From Tannerella sp. (GTDB taxonomy: Bacteria; Bacteroidota; Bacteroidia; Bacteroidales; Tannerellaceae), in the NCBI GenBank assembly GCA_031263835.1, contig JAISEZ010000109.1:1-6530 (forward strand): a DNA stretch of 6,530 bases, read 5' to 3'. This document shows, one piece after another, positions 1-5,811 of the stretch. The position numbers and the translations under genes were made by a program. Each line of letters begins with the position of its first letter. The first letter of the stretch is position 1. The notes beneath the pieces are model-generated. The model made no database searches and was not told the DNA's origin. It saw nothing but the letters and a program-made list of their open reading frames with translations.

Positions 1-23
1 TCGCTCAACTCCAATATGTTCAT
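1..23 (-). CDS. lysS: Start of probable lysyl-tRNA synthetase (partial, 5' end only)
   Basis: Only the first seven codons are inside the window. They read MNILELS, with the next codon starting GA (Glu or Asp). Lysyl-tRNA synthetases of Bacteroidales characteristically begin MN-I/V-LELSEQE, so the match is suggestive although very short. A Bacteroidota -7 promoter element lies about 30 bases upstream, which supports a real gene start here. There is no Shine-Dalgarno sequence ahead of the ATG, as is usual in this phylum. If correct, the product charges tRNA-Lys in the cytoplasm. The call rests on remembered family N-termini and seven residues, so another protein starting the same way cannot be excluded. 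Confidence 0.5.
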
Positions 24-50
24 TCTTATGCTTTCTTTGAAAATACGGCG

Positions 51-58
51 CAAAAGTA
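51..58 (-). promoter_or_regulatory. Bacteroidota-type -7 promoter element for the leftward gene at the window edge
   Basis: Read on the minus strand this is TACTTTTG, an exact match to the Bacteroidota -7 consensus TAnnTTTG. It sits 27 bases ahead of the ATG at 23. No clear TTTG -33 element is found about 19 bases further upstream, where the sequence is a run of short purine-rich repeats, so the promoter is supported by one element only. Confidence 0.6.
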
Positions 59-68
59 CAAAAAATAA

Positions 69-98
69 AGTGGAAAAGTGGAAGGTTGAAAGTTGAAA
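69..98. repeat. Short tandem purine-rich repeat (two 8-mers, two 7-mers)
   Basis: Four consecutive near-identical units are visible: AGTGGAAA, AGTGGAAG, GTTGAAA, GTTGAAA. The block is non-coding, lying between the hicB 3' end and the promoter at 51-58. It resembles the low-complexity TTGAA/GTGGAA strings often seen between genes in Bacteroidales. No function is evident. Confidence 0.6.
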
Positions 99-127
99 AT
101 GCAACCCGCCCGCATGTGCACGGGTCA

Positions 128-174
128 GCCGTCCGCCACTGTGACTGCGAAGCAGGAAGCAATCCGGCGACGGC
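128..174. repeat. Imperfect inverted repeat with an inner hairpin, 3' of hicB
   Basis: The left arm 128-137 (GCCGTCCGCC) pairs with the right arm 166-174 (GGCGACGGC), with one bulged base. Nested inside is a second small perfect stem, CTGC/GCAG, at 145-148 and 152-155 with a three-base loop. The element lies just downstream of the hicB stop on the minus strand. It has no adjacent T-tract, so it is not a canonical intrinsic terminator. It could be an mRNA 3'-end stabilising structure or a relic of an older insertion. Confidence 0.4.
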
Positions 175-186
175 AATGTAACATCA

Positions 187-588
187 TTAATTAACGGATA
201 GCAGATCTTTTCCGATACGGTGTAATGCGGAGATAATTTTGTCGCGCTGTTCTTTGCGCGGCTTTTTCAGTCCCGTACTGTAATGGGTCAGTTGCGTCGG
301 GTTAATTCCCGCCGCTTTAGCCAGCGCTGTTTTCGTAACGGTTCCCTCGATATGTTTCAGCAGCGCCTCCATATCGAACTGATATACCAGTTCGTATTCG
401 CCCTGCAGAATTTCCGGAACCGGCCGGTTACATTTACCCAGAGCAACCGCATAACCATCCAGCGCTGATTTGGCGTCGGCTCTCGCGGCTTCTACCGTTT
501 CCCCGAAGCCGAATACGCAGGGGAATTCTTCAAATGATACGCCAAAACCTTCTTTCCCCATTTCCAGTGTTACATGAATCTGTTTCAT
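187..588 (-). CDS. hicB: HicB-family antitoxin with C-terminal helix-turn-helix
   Basis: The 133-residue protein fits a HicB-type antitoxin. Residues 1 to about 60 form the HicB-like partial RNase H fold: an MKQIHVTLEM strand, a GFGVSFEEFP segment, then a helix with ARADAKSALDGYA. Residues about 84-111 form an XRE/Cro-like helix-turn-helix (TKTALAKAAGINPTQLTHY, then GLKKP). In the family, HicB binds and neutralises the HicA mRNA-cleaving toxin, and the HTH represses the operon. The start at 588 gives the expected N-terminus and is preceded by a weak AGGAA. Directly upstream on the same strand lies only a truncated hicA, 27 bases away. The antitoxin reading frame itself is intact. It may now be an orphan antitoxin or a HicB-like regulator. 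The HicB call is from motif recognition, without a search. Confidence 0.85.
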   Translation of the reverse strand: MKQIHVTLEMGKEGFGVSFEEFPCVFGFGETVEAARADAKSALDGYAVALGKCNRPVPEILQGEYELVYQFDMEALLKHIEGTVTKTALAKAAGINPTQLTHYSTGLKKPRKEQRDKIISALHRIGKDLLSVN

Positions 589-615
589 AATTTCCTGTTG
601 TTTTTTAGCGGAAGC

Positions 616-738
616 TTATTTATCTTCCCTGATTATTTTTAAAATCTTGCTGCACGTTCCTGTCGGAACTTCTTTTGCCCCATGATAAGGTAAATAATTA
701 TTTACCGATACGAAAATAAAAAGGCTTTGTGAGTGCAT
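616..738 (-). pseudogene. C-terminal remnant of a HicA-type mRNA interferase toxin
   Basis: A 40-codon frame, missing from ordinary ORF listings because it is short, ends 27 bases before hicB. Its second half reads NNYLPYHGAKEVPTGT, then CSKILKIIRE. This is the conserved C-terminal HicA region (PxHGxKEVPTGTxxKILK), so the order hicA-hicB matches the usual operon. HicA proteins are normally about 60-80 residues and carry their catalytic histidine in an N-terminal GSH-like motif. That half is absent here, because an in-frame stop (TAA at 745-747) lies just before the only ATG. Upstream of that stop the same frame contains GSTHDYP, which could be a decayed GSH region but may be chance. I infer a degraded, catalytically dead toxin. 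A sequencing error or an unusual short HicA are alternatives. Confidence 0.6.
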
Positions 739-847
739 TTCAAATTAGCATGCCGGGAAAAGTGTTTTTATATTTTGTGCGGGATAATCATGTGTACTGC
801 CCCAACAGTTATCCCCGTCAGAAGCCTTTGACTCTTTGAAGGAAAGG

Positions 848-919
848 TAGCCCGTAGGGGAATCGAACCCCTCTTTTGAGAATGAGAATCTCACGTCCTA
901 ACCGATAGACGAACAGGCC
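848..919 (-). tRNA. tRNA-Glu (anticodon CUC)
   Basis: A 72-base cloverleaf can be folded by eye. The acceptor stem is GGCCTGT with ACGGGCT plus discriminator A. The D stem is GTCT/GGAC, and the anticodon stem TGAGA/TCTCA encloses loop TTCTCAT, so the anticodon is CTC. The T stem AGGGG/CCCCT encloses loop TTCGATT. The anticodon CTC reads GAG (Glu). The 3' CCA is not completely encoded (ACCT follows), so CCA would be added after transcription. It differs at six positions from the tRNA-Glu on the other side of rpsT. A hairpin sits about 10 bases ahead of its 5' end, and no separate promoter is visible, so it is probably transcribed with rpsT. Confidence 0.97.
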
Positions 920-928
920 ATCAGGCAG

Positions 929-957
929 AAAAGCCGGACTTGTTCAGACCAGCTTTT
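929..957 (-). terminator. Hairpin after rpsT: possible weak terminator or tRNA-processing stem
   Basis: On the minus strand, AAAAGCTGG (957-949) pairs with CCGGCTTTT (937-929) through one G-T pair, with an 11-base loop. It is followed by TTTTCT, so it resembles an A/T-flanked intrinsic terminator located about 40 bases after the rpsT stop. The T-run is only four bases long. The next tRNA starts ten bases beyond the stem, with no room for its own promoter. Partial termination or a processing signal is therefore as likely as full termination. Confidence 0.5.
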
Positions 958-995
958 TTCTTATTTTTCAGAGAAATCCACGAGTACCTGTCGAT

Positions 996-1250
996 TCAGG
1001 CTAACGCATGGACATGCTTCGCCAGTTTCGACTTGAGATTTCCCGCCTTATTCTTGTGAATTACGTTCTTTTTGGCAAGCTTGTCAAGCATTGAACAGAC
1101 TTTCGGATAGAGCGTTTCCGCTTCCTTTTTGTCGGATGTGTTACGCAGTACCTTTACAGCGTTCCGCATGGTTTTTGCACCATACCTGTTCCGCAGACAT
1201 CTTGTCTTTGTCTGACGTATTCTCTTATGTGATGATTTATGATTTGCCAT
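996..1250 (-). CDS. rpsT: 30S ribosomal protein bS20
   Basis: The 84-residue, strongly basic protein begins [21 protein letters not shown], contains a [14 protein letters not shown] segment and ends [19 protein letters not shown]. This is the expected three-helix bS20 layout, including the conserved C-terminal NKA-x-x-xKS-x-LAKH stretch and the family's usual length of about 84-90 residues. bS20 binds 16S rRNA at the bottom of the 30S body early in assembly. The gene lies between two tRNA-Glu genes on the same strand, with 32 bases to the upstream tRNA. It is therefore probably made from the promoter ahead of that tRNA and released by tRNA processing. No good Shine-Dalgarno sequence precedes the ATG. 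Confidence 0.98.
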   Translation of the reverse strand: MANHKSSHKRIRQTKTRCLRNRYGAKTMRNAVKVLRNTSDKKEAETLYPKVCSMLDKLAKKNVIHKNKAGNLKSKLAKHVHALA

Positions 1251-1282
1251 CCTTGTATAAGTTACCTTTTTTATTATTATCG

Positions 1283-1354
1283 TAGCCCGTAGGGGAATCG
1301 AACCCCTCTTTCAAGAATGAAAATCTTGCGTCCTAGCCGATAGACGAACAGGCC
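1283..1354 (-). tRNA. tRNA-Glu (anticodon UUC)
   Basis: A 72-base cloverleaf has the same acceptor stem (GGCCTGT/ACGGGCT), D stem and T arm as the other tRNA-Glu in the window. Its anticodon stem is CAAGA/TCTTG around loop TTTTCAT, giving anticodon TTC, which reads GAA and, by wobble, GAG. The discriminator is A and CCA is not encoded. It is the first gene of the leftward unit. A strong Bacteroidota-type promoter lies about 60 bases upstream and rpsT follows 32 bases downstream. Confidence 0.97.
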
Positions 1355-1416
1355 ATCATTTGTTACTCCGCGTTGGCGATGCAGCGTTCCGCAACACCGT
1401 TTCGCTTTTGCGGCGG

Positions 1417-1447
1417 CAAAGATAGAACGTTTCTTCGAAAGAACAAA
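1417..1447 (-). promoter_or_regulatory. Promoter of the tRNA-Glu/rpsT/tRNA-Glu unit
   Basis: On the minus strand, a TTTG -33 element (1447-1444) is separated by exactly 19 bases from a -7 element TATCTTTG (1424-1417). Both match the Bacteroidota consensus TTTG-N19-TAnnTTTG. Transcription should start about 5-7 bases further left, giving a leader of about 55 bases before tRNA-Glu(UUC). This is the best-formed promoter in the window, in keeping with a tRNA and ribosomal-protein unit. Confidence 0.85.
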
Positions 1448-1559
1448 ATATTTGGCGGATTTTTTCTGTTCACGGACTCGGTTATCCATCCTGGACGTCT
1501 GTAGCGTCACTCCTTAAAGTTGACGACATTGGACAATGCCCGGTCGTGTCCGGAAGCCC

Positions 1560-1605
1560 TTGAATCTTTGAACAGTTGAATCTGCGTTGAATTTTTAGCC
1601 TTGAA
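1560..1605. repeat. Cluster of five TTGAA words
   Basis: TTGAA occurs at 1560, 1568, 1576, 1587 and 1601. The first three are spaced exactly eight bases apart (TTGAATCT, TTGAACAG, TTGAATCT). The cluster ends just before the -33 region of the rpsF promoter. It resembles the low-complexity repeat at 69-98. It may be simple-sequence drift or an upstream regulator-binding array. Confidence 0.45.
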
Positions 1606-1609
1606 ACGT

Positions 1610-1640
1610 ATTGCTGTTCTAAAGGAAATTACTACCTTTG
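1610..1640 (+). promoter_or_regulatory. Promoter of the rpsF-rpsR-rplI operon
   Basis: ATTG (1610-1613) is followed after 19 bases by TACCTTTG (1633-1640). The latter is a perfect Bacteroidota -7 element, and the -33 element is a three-of-four match. The expected start site near 1646 leaves a leader of only about 25 bases before the rpsF ATG. An in-frame TTG at 1638 overlaps the -7 element, so it cannot be the translation start. Confidence 0.8.
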
Positions 1641-1670
1641 CCCCGCAAATTTAAAAACTATATAGAATAT

Positions 1671-2024
1671 ATGAACAATTACGAAACCGTTTTCATTTTG
1701 ACTCCCGTTTTGTCTGACGCCCAGATGAAGGAAGCGGTAGAAAAAATTAGAGGTATTCTCGTGGCTGAGAGTGCGGAGATTGTGAATGAAGAAAACTGGG
1801 GCTTGCGCAAGCTGGCCTATCCTATTGAGAAGAAGACGACAGGGTTTTATCAGTTGATTGAATTTAAGGCAAATCCGAAGACGATTGCCGTACTGGAAAC
1901 CCAGTTCCGTCGGGACGAACGTGTGATCCGCTTTTTGACCTTCCGTCAGGACAAATATGCGCTGGAGTATGCGGAGAAGAGAAGAAATTTGAAAGCAGCA
2001 AAAGAATCAAAAAAGGAGGACTAA
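1671..2024 (+). CDS. rpsF: 30S ribosomal protein bS6
   Basis: The 117-residue protein begins [16 protein letters not shown], the typical bS6 N-terminus (M-x-x-YE-x-x-x-I-x-x-P). The family's [20 protein letters not shown] block follows at residues about 47-66, and [12 protein letters not shown] at about 81-92. A charged tail ends in KKED. The ATG at 1671 was chosen over an in-frame TTG at 1638 because that codon lies inside the promoter. bS6 pairs with bS18 on the 30S platform. In Bacteroidota this pair, with bS21, forms the pocket that holds the 16S rRNA 3' tail. No Shine-Dalgarno sequence precedes this gene; the leader is A/T-rich. The rpsR gene starts three bases after its stop, so the two are co-transcribed and probably translated together. 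Confidence 0.98.
   Translation: MNNYETVFILTPVLSDAQMKEAVEKIRGILVAESAEIVNEENWGLRKLAYPIEKKTTGFYQLIEFKANPKTIAVLETQFRRDERVIRFLTFRQDKYALEYAEKRRNLKAAKESKKED
2012..2019 (+). promoter_or_regulatory. Very strong Shine-Dalgarno sequence for rpsR, inside the end of rpsF
   Basis: AAAGGAGG lies eight bases ahead of the rpsR ATG and encodes the KKE part of the last rpsF codons. It can pair over at least eight bases with the usual Bacteroidota 16S tail (CCUCCUUU). No other gene in the window has a comparable sequence; rplI has only AGGAG and the sdh genes have none. Confidence 0.85.
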
Positions 2025-2027
2025 ACG

Positions 2028-2306
2028 ATGGCAACAGTGAACAACAATCAGTCGGAAATCAGGTACTTGACACCTATGTCGATGGACATAAAGAGAAAGA
2101 AGTACTGTCGTTTCAAGAAGAGTGGAATCAAATACATTGATTACAAGGATCCGGAATTTTTGAAGAAATTCCTGAACGAACAGGGCAAACTCCTCCCGCG
2201 TCGCCTTACCGGGACGTCGTTGAAATTCCAGCGCCGCGTGGCTCAGGCTGTAAAAAGAGCGCGTCACCTGGCGCTGCTTCCCTACGTAACCGATTTGATG
2301 AAATAA
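2028..2306 (+). CDS. rpsR: 30S ribosomal protein bS18
   Basis: The 92-residue basic protein contains the bS18 core [20 protein letters not shown] at residues 22-41. After it come [32 protein letters not shown] and a short end, matching the family's usual length (about 75-95). bS18 binds bS6 and the central domain of 16S rRNA on the platform. In Bacteroidota it also lines the pocket that sequesters the anti-Shine-Dalgarno tail. The ATG at 2028 follows the rpsF stop by three bases. It is preceded by an exceptional AAAGGAGG, unlike its neighbours, which suggests initiation through a different route from most genes here. The rplI gene follows after 24 bases. Confidence 0.98.
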   Translation: MATVNNNQSEIRYLTPMSMDIKRKKYCRFKKSGIKYIDYKDPEFLKKFLNEQGKLLPRRLTGTSLKFQRRVAQAVKRARHLALLPYVTDLMK

Positions 2307-2318
2307 TTAAAATAAGAG

Positions 2319-2323
2319 AGGAG
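2319..2323 (+). promoter_or_regulatory. Moderate Shine-Dalgarno sequence for rplI
   Basis: AGGAG sits seven bases ahead of the rplI ATG within a purine-rich stretch (GAGAGGAGAC). It is weaker than the rpsR site but still better than those before the remaining genes in the window. Confidence 0.6.
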
Positions 2324-2330
2324 ACAGAAT

Positions 2331-2780
2331 ATGCAAGTTATTTTGAAAGAAAACATAGCGAGTTTAGGTTTCAAGGACGATGTCGTAACCGTCAAGGACG
2401 GTTACGGACGCAACTTTCTAATCCCGCAGGGTAAAGCCGTAATCGCATCGGAATCGGCCAGGAAAGTGCTGGCGGAAAACATGAGGCAGCGTGCGCACAA
2501 ACTGGCGAAAATCAAAGAAGACGCCGTCGCTTTGGCTGCCAAACTGGAAAAAGTGTCTTTGGTGATTAAAACAAAAACCAGTTCGACCGGCACGATTTTC
2601 GGATCGGTGACCAACATTCAGATTGCCGACGAATTGACCAAGCTGGGTCATGAAATTGATCGCAAACTGATCATCATCAAGGAGCCGGTGAAGGAAGTCG
2701 GAAAATACGATGCGCAGATAAAACTTCACAAGGAAGTGTCGGTTGACCTTCCCTTTGAAGTTGTGTCCGAACCTTTCTGA
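2331..2780 (+). CDS. rplI: 50S ribosomal protein bL9
   Basis: The 149-residue protein matches the normal bL9 length. The N-terminal rRNA-binding domain (1 to about 52) starts [13 protein letters not shown] and carries the family signature: G13, V21, G24-Y25, N28-F29-L30, P32 and G34-K-A36. A charged connecting helix (about 45-75, [17 protein letters not shown]) leads to the C-terminal domain. That domain contains the GTIFGSVT motif and ends in [12 protein letters not shown]. bL9 binds 23S rRNA at the base of the L1 stalk and influences frame maintenance. It is the last gene of the rpsF-rpsR-rplI operon. No clean intrinsic terminator follows immediately, and hairpins start about 50 bases after its stop. 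Confidence 0.98.
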   Translation: MQVILKENIASLGFKDDVVTVKDGYGRNFLIPQGKAVIASESARKVLAENMRQRAHKLAKIKEDAVALAAKLEKVSLVIKTKTSSTGTIFGSVTNIQIADELTKLGHEIDRKLIIIKEPVKEVGKYDAQIKLHKEVSVDLPFEVVSEPF

Positions 2781-2860
2781 CAAACAATGCAGTAACAAAA
2801 ATCCTTCACGCGACACCTTCAACCGCGTTTTCTCCGCCCGGGCTGGAGAAGGGATTTGTT

Positions 2861-2885
2861 ACCCGGCCACAACCTGTGGCCGGGT
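2861..2885. repeat. Perfect 10-base-pair inverted repeat after rplI
   Basis: ACCCGGCCAC (2861-2870) and GTGGCCGGGT (2876-2885) pair perfectly around the five-base loop AACCT. No T-tract follows on either strand, so it is not a standard intrinsic terminator. It is the most stable stem visible in the window. Its place 80 bases after rplI suggests transcript 3'-end formation or protection against exonucleases. Confidence 0.7.
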
Positions 2886-2933
2886 TGCCGGACGGAAAGG
2901 TGGAGAAAAGAGCAGTGAAATCACGGCCATTCC

Positions 2934-2953
2934 CCGCCTGCCGGAACAGGCGG
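2934..2953. repeat. 7-base-pair inverted repeat
   Basis: CCGCCTG (2934-2940) pairs perfectly with CAGGCGG (2947-2953) around the six-base loop CCGGAA. No T-tract is present. It is one of several stems between rplI and sdhC. Confidence 0.5.
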
Positions 2954-2984
2954 TGGATTCCTTCCGTTTTCTTCGCCCTGTTTC

Positions 2985-3022
2985 CGGCGACTCTTTTTCG
3001 AAGTCGCTGTTCCATAGCGACT
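2985..3022. repeat. Three-arm repeat able to form two alternative hairpins
   Basis: GCGACT (2987-2992), AGTCGC (3002-3007) and GCGACT (3017-3022) allow the middle arm to pair with either neighbour. The right-hand stem extends inward to about nine pairs (including a G-U) with a three-base loop. The left-hand stem extends outward to about eight pairs. The direct copies read GCGACTCT in both places. The element lies about 50 bases upstream of the sdhC -7 element, so it is outside the predicted sdhC leader. Confidence 0.5.
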
Positions 3023-3068
3023 CTCTAAAAAAAATCTATCCCTGTGCCCGAAATACACGCAAATACGC

Positions 3069-3076
3069 TATCTTTG
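3069..3076 (+). promoter_or_regulatory. Promoter -7 element of the sdhCAB operon
   Basis: TATCTTTG matches the Bacteroidota -7 consensus TAnnTTTG exactly and lies 51 bases ahead of the sdhC ATG. No convincing TTTG is found 19 bases upstream (the nearest is TGTG at 3043-3046, with a spacing of 22). Activity may therefore depend on an activator or a relaxed -33 element. Confidence 0.65.
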
Positions 3077-3127
3077 CTGCATTAAAAAAGCAATTGACTA
3101 TTTTATAACTAAAACTTTATTTGTAAT

Positions 3128-3838
3128 ATGTGGTTACTTCATTCTTCAATCGGTAGAAAACTGGTAATGAGTATTTCCGGCGGTGTGCTGGTTTTATTCC
3201 TCCTGTTTCACTTGTGCATGAATGTGACGGCTGTCTTTTCGCCCGAAGCGTACAACATGATTTGTGCGCTGCTGGGTGCGAACTGGTATGCCGTCGTGGC
3301 GACGGTCGGCCTGGGCGCCATCGTCGCGATTCATTTCGTGTATGCAATTATGCTGACGTTGCAGAATCGCAAGGCGCGCGGCAAAGACCGTTATGCGGTC
3401 GACAGGCGTCCTGCGGGGGTGAGCTGGGCTTCGCAGAACATGTTCGTGCTGGGCCTTATCGTCATCGGCTTCCTGCTGCTGCACTTCAGCCAGTTCTGGT
3501 ACAGGATGATGTTCGCCGAACTGGCGGGGCATCATGAAGTTTCGCCACTGGGCGCGGAGATACTCCTCTCGCCCCAGGACGGCGCGGCTTTCGTACAGTA
3601 TTATTTCAGCCAGCTCTGGGTCGTGATTGCCTATCTGGTATGGTATGCCGCCCTGTGGTTTCACCTGACGCACGGCCTCTGGAGCGCCATCCAGACCCTC
3701 GGATGGAGCAACGCCATCTGGCTCAATCGCTGGAAATGGGTCGCCAACATCGTCGCGACGCTGATTTTCCTCGGATTCGCCTTCGTGACGCTCTTCTTCT
3801 ATGCTAAAAGTCTCTGCTGCGGCGCAGCCTGTCAATAA
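3128..3838 (+). CDS. sdhC: Succinate dehydrogenase/fumarate reductase cytochrome b subunit (SdhC/FrdC)
   Basis: The 236-residue membrane protein starts [18 protein letters not shown], the usual beginning of the single-subunit di-heme anchor in Bacteroidota. Five hydrophobic segments are seen, at about 13-37, 52-78, 103-125, 158-186 and 203-226. Histidines H28, H69, H119 and H179 or H182 lie in or beside successive membrane segments and are the likely axial ligands of two haems b, by analogy with Wolinella-type quinol:fumarate reductase. The protein anchors SdhA and SdhB at the cytoplasmic face and exchanges electrons with the quinone pool (menaquinone in this phylum). The tail [10 protein letters not shown] has three cysteines. 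The gene opens the operon, and sdhA begins 22 bases after its stop. No sdhD is needed for this type. Confidence 0.95.
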   Translation: MWLLHSSIGRKLVMSISGGVLVLFLLFHLCMNVTAVFSPEAYNMICALLGANWYAVVATVGLGAIVAIHFVYAIMLTLQNRKARGKDRYAVDRRPAGVSWASQNMFVLGLIVIGFLLLHFSQFWYRMMFAELAGHHEVSPLGAEILLSPQDGAAFVQYYFSQLWVVIAYLVWYAALWFHLTHGLWSAIQTLGWSNAIWLNRWKWVANIVATLIFLGFAFVTLFFYAKSLCCGAACQ

Positions 3839-3860
3839 TCATCTTTTAATCGAAATCAGT

Positions 3861-5795
<1,935 letters not shown>

Positions 5796-5811
5796 AAAAA
5801 CACGAACGACA

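Larger units (their letters stand above)
1355..1670. other. Divergent intergenic region between tRNA-Glu/rpsT and rpsF
   Basis: No credible gene is seen in these 316 bases. They contain a leftward promoter (1417-1447), a rightward promoter (1610-1640) and a cluster of TTGAA repeats (1560-1605). An open frame of 77 codons on the minus strand crosses the tRNA and the promoter, so it is not a gene. The stretch at about 1480-1555 shows only short self-complementary runs (for example GGACA/TGTCC) with no clear role. Confidence 0.7.
2781..3127. other. Hairpin-rich intergenic region between rplI and sdhC
   Basis: These 347 bases hold no credible gene. A 121-codon frame starting inside rplI runs across hairpins and the sdhC promoter, with no recognisable protein character. 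The region contains at least four inverted repeats: 2830-2850 (TTCTCC/GGAGAA), 2861-2885, 2934-2953 and 2985-3022. The sdhC promoter lies at 3069-3076. The hairpins lack U-tracts. Confidence 0.7.

Noticed and set aside
847..1354. Near-identical direct repeats as the ends of a mobile element around rpsT
   Set aside because: The repeats are entirely explained by two functional tRNA-Glu genes. Nothing transposase-like lies between them.
1277..1510. A 77-codon minus-strand frame
   Set aside because: It crosses the complete tRNA-Glu(UUC) gene and its promoter, and its translation has no protein-like features.
1638..1670. Upstream TTG start for rpsF
   Set aside because: The TTG is part of the TACCTTTG -7 promoter element, and the true bS6 N-terminus MNNYETVF begins at 1671.
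2781..3060. CRISPR-like or repeat array in the hairpin-rich gap
   Set aside because: The inverted repeats differ from one another in sequence and spacing, so there is no repeated unit with spacers.
2743..3108. A 121-codon plus-strand frame overlapping the rplI end
   Set aside because: It starts out of frame inside rplI, runs through several inverted repeats and the sdhC promoter, and resembles no known family.
3194..3835. A 213-codon minus-strand frame opposite sdhC
   Set aside because: It is the antisense shadow of the sdhC membrane protein, which is clearly real on the plus strand.
3801..3860. Extended N-terminus for sdhA from an upstream ATG
   Set aside because: It would overlap the end of sdhC, and the extra 20 residues do not resemble SdhA. 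The ATG at 3861 gives the usual family N-terminus.
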